Source: Archangium lipolyticum
GTDB taxonomy: Bacteria; Myxococcota; Myxococcia; Myxococcales; Myxococcaceae
Length of the DNA: 64,000 nt
Assembly: GCF_024623785.1 (NCBI RefSeq)
Contig: NZ_JANKBZ010000013.1
Span: 62,001 to 126,000, forward strand
Reading direction: 5' to 3'
Shown: one piece after another, positions 1 to 8,210 of the stretch
Numbering within the stretch: position 1 is the stretch's first letter
How the letters are laid out: every line of letters starts with the position of its first letter
Position numbers and translations under genes: made by a program
Notes under the pieces: generated by a model
What the model saw: only the letters and a program-made list of their open reading frames with translations
Told to the model about the DNA's origin: nothing
Database searches by the model: none

Positions 1-705
1 TTCCAGGTCGAGCTCCAGGTGGAGCCCGCGGATCCGGACCTGGACGAGGCCGCGTTCGACCGGCTGCGGCGTGAGCTCCAGCAATCCCTCTCCCGCTTCG
101 CCCAGGGCCTGCCCGCGGGCGAGACGGTGCGCCGCCGCAAGCTCGAGGCCGTCCTCTACGCCAACCCGGCCGTCCGCCACATCGACGGCCTGCGCGTGCT
201 CACCTACGTCTGGGGAGTCGATCGGGACGATCCCCAGAAGTCCGCGCTCGTCCTCGAGGCGAAGAGCCGGGAGTACGGGCCCGATCGTGACTGGCGGCTC
301 GACAACCTCGAGACGGTGGCGATCGACCTGGAGAAGAAGCCGCCGCTCATCTCCCGGCTGCTGCCGTCCATCTACCGCATCGACCTGGTCGTCTCCGCCC
401 GGCGCACCGATCCGCGCACGCCCGAGCAGATCCGCCAGGCGCTGCGCGGCGCGGTGGAGCAGTACGCGGCCCGGCTCGCCAAGGAGGCGCAGGCCACGAA
501 CAAGCCCCAGGCGATCCTCTGGGAGGACCTCCAGATGACGCTCAAGCAGCAGGCCGAGGTGGAGCAGCTGCTCTCCGCGGTGGTCACCCCGGATGACGGC
601 CTCGCCCAGGTGCTGGCGCAGTCCAGCGGGAAGCAGGAGGCCCTCACCCTGGAGCAGGGCACGCGCATGGAGCTCGGCGGAGCCGAGATGGTGGGATTGG
701 GATGA
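1..705 (+). CDS. Baseplate J-like protein, C-terminal part (runs in from upstream)
   Basis: The reading frame is open from the first base, so this is the last 234 codons of a longer gene; the GTG at 19 is an internal codon and not a convincing start. The visible part has the alpha/beta layout of the C-terminal region of baseplate J-like proteins of contractile tails: a segment with IDLVVSARRTDPRTPEQIRQ, then an amphipathic helix ending in EQYAARL, then a dimer-like ILWEDLQ segment. In phages and extracellular contractile injection systems this protein forms baseplate wedges. It overlaps the next gene by 4 bp (ATGA), implying translational coupling. The J assignment rests on the shape of the C-terminus and on the gpI-like and fibre genes downstream, and the missing N-terminus would settle it. 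Confidence 0.55.
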   Translation, partial: FQVELQVEPADPDLDEAAFDRLRRELQQSLSRFAQGLPAGETVRRRKLEAVLYANPAVRHIDGLRVLTYVWGVDRDDPQKSALVLEAKSREYGPDRDWRLDNLETVAIDLEKKPPLISRLLPSIYRIDLVVSARRTDPRTPEQIRQALRGAVEQYAARLAKEAQATNKPQAILWEDLQMTLKQQAEVEQLLSAVVTPDDGLAQVLAQSSGKQEALTLEQGTRMELGGAEMVGLG

Positions 706-2099
706 GTCCGGAACAGCGCGCCAAACGGATGGTGGGTTACCTCCCGCCAGTCCTCCAGACGGGCAGGCAGCTCAACCGCTTCTTCGAGACGCTCGGTCAG
801 GAGCTCGGCCAGATGGAGCTCTGGCTGACGCGCCTCATGCGCTCGCGGTGGTACACGCTCGCGCGGGGCTTCCACCCGGATGACTCGCTCTCGGTCAAGG
901 CGGCGAGCGAGCTGGGCCGGCTGGGCGCGCTCTACGGCCTCGTGCCCCGCCGGGGCGAGAGCGACACCTACTTCCGCCAGCGCATCGCCTCGCTCGTGGA
1001 GCTGCATCGCACCGGACTGAGCACGGCCCCGTCGCTGCTCGGGCTGGTGTCGCTGGTGTACATGGCCCAGCAGCCCCCGGAGCTCTCCTGGGAGGGAGAG
1101 GTCGCCATCGGGACCTTCCAGGTGCCGGAGTCGGATGGCTCGACGCGTGAGGTGCGCGTCACCCTCGCCGACAAACCGCTCACGCCCGCATCGACCCGGT
1201 TCCTCGGCATCGGCGCGGGACAGCAGCTCCTCACGACCAACAACGGCCTGGAGGAGGCCATCCCGGAGATCTGCCTGAAGGCGGTCGAAGCCGACATCCC
1301 CATCCCCCTGCTGCACCACGAGGAGTCCGGGCTCGATGTGATCTTCCTGGGGCTCGTTCCCAAGGGACAGACCCTCACGCTGCGCGACAAGTACGTCCCC
1401 CTGCTCGACGGCCGTCCGGTGAAGGAGCCGGTGATCGTGGCGCATCCCACGCGCTTCTCGGGCAGGGAGGACCAGGGCCCACGAGCCCGCTTCGACGCCC
1501 CGGACTCCCGCTTCGCCGTGTTCAAGCAGGACCACGAGCTGCCCCCGCTCGTGCCGGGACGGAATCACTGGAGCTACGAGACGCTGACGCGCGCGAAGCT
1601 CACGTCCTACCTCCGGGGCACGCCGGGCCTGGATCTGGACAAGGCGCTGGCGTTGATCCCGGAAGGCAAGCCCTCGCCCCGCGCCGACTTCCAGTTCAAC
1701 TGGCTCGAGCTCGCCCCCGCGACCTTCACGCTGAGCATCCCGGTGGACTACGTGCCGCCGCACCTCCAGGTGCCCGGCGAGGATGGCACGGTGCCGGGAC
1801 TGCCCGGCCTGGTCCGGGAGCTCGCGGCCGCGCTGACCTACGGCCGTGCCGCCGGGGTGCGCTGGCGCATCGAGCTCATGCTGCCGATGCCGGCCGAAGA
1901 GGTCTCCCTGGGCGAGAGCCCCGCCCTGATGGAGCTCACGACGTCCTTCACCGAGGAGGCCCGGGCCACCGACTCCCCCGTCGCCGTCGCACCCAACCTC
2001 ATCCTCACGGAACAGGTCGCGGAGCCCGATGACTCCCGTCTCACCTGGTCCGGCTTCTTCGATAGCACCCGCTTCAACACCTCGAGGTTCAAACCATGA
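702..2099 (+). CDS. gpI-like phage tail/baseplate protein
   Basis: 465 aa. The N-terminal 120 residues (YLPPVLQTGRQLNRFFETLG, then a helical stretch and RQRIASLVELHRTGL) resemble the helical start of P2 gpI-like tail proteins, which link the J wedge protein to the tail fibre. The remaining 340 residues are predicted beta-rich and were not recognised. The C-terminus ends in a Phe/Arg/Asn-rich tail (FDSTRFNTSRF). The start ATG overlaps the stop of the J-like gene by 4 bp, and its own stop overlaps the fibre gene by 4 bp, so the three genes form a tightly coupled operon. The order J, I, fibre matches contractile tails. It is far longer than P2 gpI (about 175 aa), so the extra domain may be specific to this system. 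Confidence 0.5.
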   Translation: MSPEQRAKRMVGYLPPVLQTGRQLNRFFETLGQELGQMELWLTRLMRSRWYTLARGFHPDDSLSVKAASELGRLGALYGLVPRRGESDTYFRQRIASLVELHRTGLSTAPSLLGLVSLVYMAQQPPELSWEGEVAIGTFQVPESDGSTREVRVTLADKPLTPASTRFLGIGAGQQLLTTNNGLEEAIPEICLKAVEADIPIPLLHHEESGLDVIFLGLVPKGQTLTLRDKYVPLLDGRPVKEPVIVAHPTRFSGREDQGPRARFDAPDSRFAVFKQDHELPPLVPGRNHWSYETLTRAKLTSYLRGTPGLDLDKALALIPEGKPSPRADFQFNWLELAPATFTLSIPVDYVPPHLQVPGEDGTVPGLPGLVRELAAALTYGRAAGVRWRIELMLPMPAEEVSLGESPALMELTTSFTEEARATDSPVAVAPNLILTEQVAEPDDSRLTWSGFFDSTRFNTSRFKP

Positions 2100-4339
2100 C
2101 TGAGCCCTTCTACACGGCCAATCCCGGCGATCCGATCACCTCGGACGATTGGAACAACATGCAGCGCAAGATGCGTGAGGAGGTCCGCACGCACACCCAC
2201 AAGGGTGGAGATTCCGGGGCGCTGCTCGACGGCGGCAGCATCTCGCCCACCGCCACCCTGAAGGTGAATCAGGTGGATGCCGCGGTCGGGCTGACGGTGA
2301 AGAACGTCGACGTGTTCGAGCGGCTCAACGCCCTGGACAAGCAGAAGATGCCCATCACCGGAGGGAATATCTCCGGCACGCTGGCTGTGACCGGAAAGCT
2401 CGAGGTCGCCGTGCCGGGAGCCGGCGCCTGGAACAAGTTCGTCGTGCAGACCACGTCCGAGTGGGGTGACGGAAACACGCAATACGTGACGATCGGCTCC
2501 GGAGGCGCGGCGGGGATCATGCTCTCCCATCCCCACGTCACCTGGCGGGACAACCGGGCCTCCATCCGCTACGGCCGCAGTGGCGGAGCCCCCAACGGTG
2601 CCTTTTGGGACGTCGGGGCGCGCAACGACAATGCCTTCTCCCTGGCCTTCAACGGACCGGACGATCACAAGCTGTGGTTGTCTGGGAATGGCAACATCGG
2701 CATCGGCACGGCGGCCCCCGGGTCCAAGCTGGACATCCAGAACGCCCCCCGCTCGGGCACCCACCCCCAGAACCGGGCCCTGTACGTCACGGGTGAATTC
2801 GGCGAGGCCGACGGCGTGGAGATCCGGCACTCCAATGGCACACAGGGAATCGGGATTGGCTACAACACCCTCTATGCCTCCGGTTCGAACGCGAACCAGG
2901 ACCTGCAGTTGAAGGCCCGGGGTGGTGGAATGCTCCGCGCCCTGAACCCGATGGAAGTCATCGTTCCGGGAGTCGGCACCTGGAACAAGTTCGTCGTCAA
3001 CACCACGTCCGAGTGGGGTGACGGCAACACGCAGTTCGTGACCATCGGCTCGGGGGGCGCGGCGGGGATCATGATCTCCAACCCCCACATCCCCTGGCGG
3101 GAAAACCGGGCCTCCATCCGCTATGGCCGCAGTGGCGGAGTCGCCAGTGGCGCCTACTGGGACGTTGGCACGCGCGCTGGCAATGCCTTCTCCGTGGCCT
3201 TCAACGGGCCGGACGATCACAAGCTATGGGTGTCCGGGAATGGCAACGTCGGCATCGGCACGGCGGCTCCCAACAAGAAGCTCACGGTCGACTACCCGGG
3301 CTCCACGCAGGACCACGCCACCATGGAGGTGCGTCAGACGGGTTCCAATTCCTGGGGTGTCGCGCTCGTGCTCCGCACCACGGGGGGTAACGACGGAGCC
3401 GCGATGATGCTGCGCAGCCGGAACAAGAACTGGCATCTGCGTGGCGAAACAGGAGACAAGTCCACCGGGTTCCAGATCACCGAGGACGGCGGAGATGCCG
3501 AGTACGGGCAAGGCTTCGGAACCCCGCGGCTCCACATCAGCGCCGGCGGCAACGTCGGCATCGGCACGACGACCCCCGGGTCCAAGCTGGACATCCAGGG
3601 CGCTCCCCGCTCGGGCAGCCATCCCCAGAACCGGGTCTTGTATGTCACGGGTGAGTTCGGCGAGGCCAGCGGTGCGGAGTTCCGGCACTCCAATGGCACA
3701 CAGGGAATCGGGATTGGCTACAACACCCTCTACGCCACCGGTACCAATGACCACCAGGATCTGAACCTGCAGGCCCGGGGCAACGGAGCCGTCAGGATCC
3801 ATCGGAACCTTCCCCAGGGAGGAAAGGTCGTCTTCCTGGAGCTGTTCCAGAGCGCGGGAACCAATCCCCCGGATGTCGTTCCCAGCATCCGGTTCCACCA
3901 CGCCAACCGCCACTGGAGCCGTATCGACGCCACCAACGGCCGTTTCCACTTCCGGGACGGCAACACCGCCGTGGATGACTACGTCGATGCCGCCGCGCGC
4001 AATTTCTACATCATGAGCCAGGATGCCCTGGCCGTGGCCAGCCCGGAGCAGTCGCGGATCATCCGGGGATTCGTCCGGGGGGGCGGTGGCATCATTGGAG
4101 CGGGTTTCTCGGCCGCGTGGGTCGCCCCTGGCCTCTGCGACATCGTGTTCAGCAGGAGGTTCAACGGTCCGCCCACGGTCGTCGCCACCCAGCAGTACAC
4201 CGGCGACGGGAGGGGTGGAAACACCCTGGACAATGCCGTGATCGTCCTCATGGACGAAACCAAGGTGCGCATCAAGACCGGCGATGGGGCGGGAAACGGC
4301 ACCCCCCGCGATTTCCATTTCATTGCGATTGGCCCGTGA
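2096..4339 (+). CDS. Modular tail fibre / receptor-binding protein
   Basis: 747 aa. The N-terminus (about 1-100) is a putative attachment region with a THTHKGGDSG motif. It is followed by repeated modules punctuated by NIGIGTAAPGSKLDIQ or NVGIGTTTPGSKLDIQ, a motif common in trimeric phage fibres and S74-type fibre proteins. Two module types are duplicated within the gene (see the repeat entries at 2411 and 2720). The last 90 residues are a Gly-rich stretch and a beta domain ending in RDFHFIAIG, a plausible receptor-binding tip. No S74 intramolecular chaperone catalytic motif was seen at the C-terminus. It is the third gene of the 4-bp-overlap series, which fits a tail fibre mounted on the baseplate. 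Target specificity cannot be read from the sequence. Confidence 0.7.
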   Translation: MTEPFYTANPGDPITSDDWNNMQRKMREEVRTHTHKGGDSGALLDGGSISPTATLKVNQVDAAVGLTVKNVDVFERLNALDKQKMPITGGNISGTLAVTGKLEVAVPGAGAWNKFVVQTTSEWGDGNTQYVTIGSGGAAGIMLSHPHVTWRDNRASIRYGRSGGAPNGAFWDVGARNDNAFSLAFNGPDDHKLWLSGNGNIGIGTAAPGSKLDIQNAPRSGTHPQNRALYVTGEFGEADGVEIRHSNGTQGIGIGYNTLYASGSNANQDLQLKARGGGMLRALNPMEVIVPGVGTWNKFVVNTTSEWGDGNTQFVTIGSGGAAGIMISNPHIPWRENRASIRYGRSGGVASGAYWDVGTRAGNAFSVAFNGPDDHKLWVSGNGNVGIGTAAPNKKLTVDYPGSTQDHATMEVRQTGSNSWGVALVLRTTGGNDGAAMMLRSRNKNWHLRGETGDKSTGFQITEDGGDAEYGQGFGTPRLHISAGGNVGIGTTTPGSKLDIQGAPRSGSHPQNRVLYVTGEFGEASGAEFRHSNGTQGIGIGYNTLYATGTNDHQDLNLQARGNGAVRIHRNLPQGGKVVFLELFQSAGTNPPDVVPSIRFHHANRHWSRIDATNGRFHFRDGNTAVDDYVDAAARNFYIMSQDALAVASPEQSRIIRGFVRGGGGIIGAGFSAAWVAPGLCDIVFSRRFNGPPTVVATQQYTGDGRGGNTLDNAVIVLMDETKVRIKTGDGAGNGTPRDFHFIAIGP
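2411..3271 (+). repeat. Duplicated fibre module A (2411-2719 and 2963-3271)
   Basis: Two copies of about 309 bp, offset by 552 bp and in frame, encode near-identical segments starting VPGAGAWNKFVV and VPGVGTWNKFVV and ending IGIGTAAP. Differences are scattered, many at third codon positions, which suggests duplication followed by drift under selection. The second copy is separated from the first by the first copy of module B. Confidence 0.85.
2720..3738 (+). repeat. Duplicated fibre module B (2720-2880 and 3578-3738)
   Basis: Two in-frame copies of about 161 bp, offset by 858 bp, start GSKLDIQ and run to HSNGTQGIGIGYNTLYA. They are interleaved with module A, giving the order A-B-A-unique-B. 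Swapping of such modules is a usual way for fibre length and specificity to change. Confidence 0.85.
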
Positions 4340-4378
4340 GCCCTGGTGGCGTCACACCCGTGAACGAAAGGAAGAACC

Positions 4379-4588
4379 ATGAAGAACACGATCGAAGAGC
4401 GGATGAACACCCTGAAGTCCGAGTACGAGTCCGGTCAGAAGATGCTCGCGGAGCTGGATGCCCGGCGGGCCAACCTCACCCAGACGCTGCTGCGCATCGA
4501 GGGGGCCATGCAAGTCCTCAAGGAGTTGCAGGAGACGGAGCCGAAGCCCGCGGAGGACGCGCAGGCCCTCCCGCCGGCGGCCAGCTGA
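4379..4588 (+). CDS. Small coiled-coil protein of the tail cluster
   Basis: 69 aa, preceded by a good ribosome binding site (aaggaag, 4 nt before ATG). Residues 1-52 are one charged amphipathic helix with regular Leu/Met spacing (ERMNTLKSEYESGQKMLAEL, then RRANLTQTLLRIEGAMQVLK), followed by a Pro/Ala-rich tail. It lies 39 bp after the fibre gene and 38 bp before the next structural gene, in the same orientation, so it is probably co-expressed. A fibre chaperone or small structural linker would fit its size and place, but neither is shown. No family was recognised. Confidence 0.6.
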   Translation: MKNTIEERMNTLKSEYESGQKMLAELDARRANLTQTLLRIEGAMQVLKELQETEPKPAEDAQALPPAAS

Positions 4589-4626
4589 GCGCTTGACTCC
4601 AACCGTCACGAGCCACGAGACACTCC

Positions 4627-6288
4627 ATGAGCGACGCGCAAGTCATTGCCAGGTTGGACGACAGCGGAAAGGCCGAGCCGAACCTGATGCCGGTAGGACC
4701 CTCGGGCCGGTCCATCGTGCTCGACGTTCCGCCCGGCGTGGAGCTGCTGCGCGCCTCGCTCACGCTCCAGGCCCCCGGGGACGACGAGACGGTGGACCTC
4801 GTCCCCGGAGCCACCCTCGCCACCAGCACCAGCAAGAACCAGCTCTTGAAAGAGGAGCCCATCGAATGGTTCAGCCTGGACTGGGGCACTCGCCGGCCCC
4901 TGACGTCCCTGGTCATCCAGACCGCGGAGACACCCCGGAGCAAGGGCCGACTCAGTGTCGCCGAGGGGGGACCGTGGTACCCGCCCACGCCCTCTGACAC
5001 CGTCGCGCTGGGGGGCACCGGGCAGTCGCTCCCGGGCATCATGGCGAGCCGCTTGATGGTGGAGCTCGTCGACGCCGCCAGCGCCTCGGGTCCGACGGCG
5101 CCGAAGGTGATGGCCGCCACGAAGATCTCGGGCGTGGTGGTGAAGGCCGCCGCGCGCCCCTCGGACCTGACGGTGCTCGTCGAGCCGGGCGTGATGTTCT
5201 TCCATCAGGCGACGCCGCTTCAGCCCCTCCAGGAGATGACACTGGGGGACAACCTGACCACCGCCCTCCAGCGCGCCTGGCCCGCGGACCTGAAGGGCGG
5301 CCGGGTGACCATCTCCCTTCGCTCCTCTTCCGCTGGCAAGCTCAAGCGGCTCCACCTCGCGATGGACACCGCCACGGTCATCCAGACGTGGAGTGGCGGA
5401 GTGGATTCGCTCCAGCTTCCTGTTGCCAGCGACGGCGAGGTCGTCGGCCGCATCGACGGAGTGCCGGCACGGGTGTTGAGGGAGGTGCGCTTCGTCGTGC
5501 GGCACCAACCCCGCGACGAGCACCTCCCACTCGCTCCCCGGCCACCTCCCCTCCCCTCCCTGGCCCACCTGTGCGGCTCCGGGTACGCCGCCGCTCAAGC
5601 GTTCTCTCCCCCCGTGGAGGGAGGCTCGCTCGTGGGGCTCGACCTCCACCTGCGCCCGCTCACCCGAGGGGTAAAGGGCACGCTGAGTCTCTTCGCCGAT
5701 GCGCACGACCGTCCGGCGGAGAAGCCACTGAAGGGCGCCACCCTGGAGTTCGCGCTCGAGGAGAAGGACGACGCGCCCTGGCCCTACCGCTGGGTCCCGT
5801 TCGATCTGCCCGAGCCCGTCGCGCTCGACGGCGCGACCTGGTGGGCGGTGCTCACCGTCACCGAGGGAGATGTCCTCTGGAGCCTGGGCGAGTCTGGGAG
5901 CGCGCCTGCTTCAGGGGTGCTCGTGCCACGTGCCGCGCTCTACCGCATCGGGGACACGGGCCCCTGGCTGCCGCGAACGGGAGAGCCCTGGGCCTTCACC
6001 CGCCCGCGGCTGCGAGCGCCCGCCACCGAGCCACCGCCGCCTCCTCGCGTGCAACTGCGCTGGGGCAACAAGCTCCTCGACGTGACACCCGATGAGACGG
6101 GGCTCGTCTCCCTGGATGTAAAAGCACTCGAGGCGCTCCCGCCTCCCGCGATTCCGGCGGGTGGTGCTCCTCCGCCACTCGAGGTCATCGTCCAGTCGCG
6201 GATCTCCGGGGAGCTGACCCTCTCCGGGCTGCGCGTGACGAGCCCGCGAACCCATGCCCATCCGTTGTTCCAGCCTCCACAGAAGTGA
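4627..6288 (+). CDS. Unknown beta-rich protein of the tail-like cluster
   Basis: 553 aa, not recognised. It has no signal peptide or membrane segment. The composition is that of a large beta-rich structural protein: short beta-prone stretches separated by Pro/Gly, with Pro-rich linkers near residues 300 (PLAPRPPPLPSL), 475 (TEPPPPPR) and 515 (PPAIPAGGAPPP). These linkers suggest at least three domains. One middle segment (GTLSLFADAHDRP, then VLTVTEGDVLWSLGES) looks like a jelly-roll or carbohydrate-binding fold, a guess from pattern only. It is collinear with the tail genes and 12 bp before the next gene, so a tail-associated or target-binding role is inferred from context. Confidence 0.6.
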   Translation: MSDAQVIARLDDSGKAEPNLMPVGPSGRSIVLDVPPGVELLRASLTLQAPGDDETVDLVPGATLATSTSKNQLLKEEPIEWFSLDWGTRRPLTSLVIQTAETPRSKGRLSVAEGGPWYPPTPSDTVALGGTGQSLPGIMASRLMVELVDAASASGPTAPKVMAATKISGVVVKAAARPSDLTVLVEPGVMFFHQATPLQPLQEMTLGDNLTTALQRAWPADLKGGRVTISLRSSSAGKLKRLHLAMDTATVIQTWSGGVDSLQLPVASDGEVVGRIDGVPARVLREVRFVVRHQPRDEHLPLAPRPPPLPSLAHLCGSGYAAAQAFSPPVEGGSLVGLDLHLRPLTRGVKGTLSLFADAHDRPAEKPLKGATLEFALEEKDDAPWPYRWVPFDLPEPVALDGATWWAVLTVTEGDVLWSLGESGSAPASGVLVPRAALYRIGDTGPWLPRTGEPWAFTRPRLRAPATEPPPPPRVQLRWGNKLLDVTPDETGLVSLDVKALEALPPPAIPAGGAPPPLEVIVQSRISGELTLSGLRVTSPRTHAHPLFQPPQK

Positions 6289-6300
6289 GGACGGCCCCTC

Positions 6301-7059
6301 ATGCTGGTCTCCATCGAGTCCTACTTCCATGACGCGCTCAGGCCCGCGATTCCCCACGATGTCGACGTGGTGACCGGGCCATCCCTGGGTCCCTCGAACG
6401 AAGACACCCAGCTCCTCGAGGTGTCGGCGCTGGGGCTGAAGCTGGCGCTGCCCGAGGGCGACGACCTGACGGCGCTGCGCCAGGCCTCCTTCCATGGAGG
6501 AACGCACCGCTGGCCCGCCAACGGGCGACAGGTGGACTTCGTCCTTCCGAAGGGCGTTCAGGGCGAGGTGGTGGAGGTCGAGTCGCCTCCGGGCCGCCCG
6601 CTGCGCCGGGGGGATGACTACATGTTGGAGGGGCGCACGGTGCGCTTCTTCCGGCCTCCCGCGCAGGCCGACGTCGCCGTGGTCGCCTTCCTGCGAGGGG
6701 AGCGCGCGCACGGGTTCCTCGAGCGGCGCTCCTGTGAAATCACTCTGGTGACACGGGCGTGGGCCCGGGAGCACGGCGCCGCGGACAAGCTGCTGTCGAG
6801 CGCGCTGGCCGCGGCACTGGTCGCCTCACTGGATCTGGGCAATCTGGATGACTCGGCCTCGGACGAGTCCGGGGTCCGAATCCGGCTGCTCCGGCCCGTC
6901 ATGACCCTGTTGGGACTGACGCGCGGATCCGAGGTGCTCCAGGAGACGTCCTTCTTCCGCGCCCAGGCCGAGTTCCTGATCCGCGGAGAGCTCGAGCAGC
7001 TCATCGCCGTGGGAGAGCCCGAGCCGACTGGCATCATCCGCGAGGTGAGGCGGGTGTAA
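6301..7059 (+). CDS. Unknown protein closing the tail-like cluster
   Basis: 252 aa, not recognised, without signal peptide or membrane helix. The first 140 residues look beta-rich (VDFVLPKGVQGEVVEVE, RRGDDYMLEGRTVRFF); the remainder has an Ala-rich helix (LSSALAAALVASL) and a beta/helix C-terminus. It follows the 553-aa gene by 12 bp and is the last gene of the run before a convergent pair. Position at the end of a tail module would suit a tail-terminator or assembly protein, but no sequence motif supports that. Only co-transcription with the tail genes is well supported. Confidence 0.55.
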   Translation: MLVSIESYFHDALRPAIPHDVDVVTGPSLGPSNEDTQLLEVSALGLKLALPEGDDLTALRQASFHGGTHRWPANGRQVDFVLPKGVQGEVVEVESPPGRPLRRGDDYMLEGRTVRFFRPPAQADVAVVAFLRGERAHGFLERRSCEITLVTRAWAREHGAADKLLSSALAAALVASLDLGNLDDSASDESGVRIRLLRPVMTLLGLTRGSEVLQETSFFRAQAEFLIRGELEQLIAVGEPEPTGIIREVRRV

Positions 7060-7081
7060 TCACTCGCCGTCCGCCGAGTTC

Positions 7082-7480
7082 TCAATCCTCCGGGTCGTCC
7101 ACGTCCTCTGGTTCGTCCACATAATCAAGCGCGATCTGGGCTTGTTCACGGTAGAGCGGCACGACCTCGACAGCCAACACACCATCCAGCACCGCTCGCG
7201 CTCGGGCTACGTCCCCTGCTCTCTTGTGGCGGGCGGAATCAACGAGCGCCCGGGATAGCCGCCGACTTCCCTCGAAAATCCGGCGACGCATCTCTCGCAC
7301 GAGCGTTTCCGCCCCCACCTGGGTGAGCAACGCGCGTTCCGCTTCGTCATGGTTGACAGCTACGTCCCGCGCCACTCGCCGGCAGAGGTCGAGCACGTCA
7401 GTGTTTAGCTCTATCGGTTCGTTCCGCTCGAGCCTGGCATACAGCCCAAGCACCCCGTCCCAATCATGGGGCTCACCCAT
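7082..7480 (-). CDS. DUSAM-domain protein
   Basis: 132 aa. The ATG at 7480 is chosen because the protein from there is a complete DUSAM-like domain; the frame upstream lies inside the preceding lipoprotein gene. The pattern WDGVLGLYARLERNEPIEL, a helix with VARDVAVNHDEAERALL, then EGSRRLSRAL and VLAVEVVPLYREQAQIALDY matches the DUSAM/DUF2379 family (TIGR02267, from memory), a paralogous domain expanded in Myxococcus relatives and of unknown function. The protein is probably cytoplasmic. It starts 7 bp after the lipoprotein stop, so the two are very likely co-transcribed and functionally paired; an immunity or adaptor role is possible but unproven. Confidence 0.75.
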   Translation of the reverse strand: MGEPHDWDGVLGLYARLERNEPIELNTDVLDLCRRVARDVAVNHDEAERALLTQVGAETLVREMRRRIFEGSRRLSRALVDSARHKRAGDVARARAVLDGVLAVEVVPLYREQAQIALDYVDEPEDVDDPED

Positions 7481-7487
7481 CCCTGCA

Positions 7488-7946
7488 TCACCTCGCCTTT
7501 TGCCAGCACATCTGGAAGGGCCATTGGTGTTGGCCCTCACACAACCTGAAGCAGTCGTAGCACGGGCCCACCCAACGCGGTTTCTTCTGGCTTTTGCACA
7601 GGACGTAGGTGTCTCGGCAGTGCTCCCGCCATCCCTCGTCAGGGTCGTCCGACTCCGCTCCTTCACCCGCTCCCTCGTCCGTTCCGCGTTGTAGAGCGGT
7701 CTCGACCTTCGCCCCGGCCTTTATCGCGTCCTCTATGTCCGATGCGATGGCACCGCAGGCTCCCGCAGGGTCATACGGGTGCTTCTTGATGCAGCAAACC
7801 ATCGTCGAGTCCCCGGGGCGGCAGTCCGTCGCAGTCGCTTGGGCCAGGAGTGTGGTGCGGTCTGCCAGGGAATGGGCTCCAGCCGAACAGCCGGATGCGA
7901 ACACCCCCCACACCACAGCACCTCCGAGGACCCAAGCACGGTTCAT
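7488..7946 (-). CDS. Small cysteine-rich lipoprotein paired with DUSAM protein
   Basis: 152 aa from the ATG at 7946 (an in-frame ATG at 7976 is an alternative). Residues 1-20 form a lipoprotein signal ending in the lipobox-like FASGC. The mature protein is Cys-rich: an N-terminal CRPGDSTMVCC patch and a C-terminal block with TYVLC, GPCYDCFRLCEG and QMCWQKAR, about ten cysteines in all, suggesting several disulfides outside the cytoplasm. The middle is acidic and probably flexible (GTDEGAGEGAESDDPDEG). The combination of lipoprotein leader, compact Cys-rich C-terminus and a small partner gene 7 bp downstream recalls myxobacterial outer-membrane-exchange toxin/immunity cassettes, but no known toxin fold was recognised. 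Confidence 0.65.
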   Translation of the reverse strand: MNRAWVLGGAVVWGVFASGCSAGAHSLADRTTLLAQATATDCRPGDSTMVCCIKKHPYDPAGACGAIASDIEDAIKAGAKVETALQRGTDEGAGEGAESDDPDEGWREHCRDTYVLCKSQKKPRWVGPCYDCFRLCEGQHQWPFQMCWQKAR

Positions 7947-8210
7947 TCGGCTGGAAGTACGCTCGACGGAAGTCATTGGGAACAGGGAGTCTAGCAGAGC
8001 CCGTCCGGATGTCTGGCTCGTGGACTCGCGGTTGTCCCCGAAACGACAGCGGCTCATGGCCATGGGGTTGTCCGCAAGGGACAGTTCGCCGCTGCTCGTC
8101 GTGATGCGGGATGAGATGAGGGGAGGGCCGCGGGCGACGACCCTCACCCCCCGCCCTCTCCCAGCAGGGAGAGGGAGCATGCGGAACCCAAGAGCTTGCC
8201 GCGGAGTTCC
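7947..8210. other. Gap upstream of the lipoprotein/DUSAM pair
   Basis: This 264-bp gap holds the promoter region of the leftward lipoprotein gene and the first copy of the extragenic repeat (8141-8175). The frame continues open upstream of 7946 on the minus strand, but that extension lacks a hydrophobic start and was left out. No clear -35/-10 pair was found. Confidence 0.4.
8141..8175 (+). repeat. Extragenic palindromic repeat, copy 1
   Basis: The unit is a CCCTCACCC lead, a short C-rich spacer, then the hairpin CCCTCTCCC / GGGAGAGGG. Here the loop carries an extra base (agca). The same unit occurs at 11766, 22138 and, inverted, 29086, always between genes. Confidence 0.8.
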
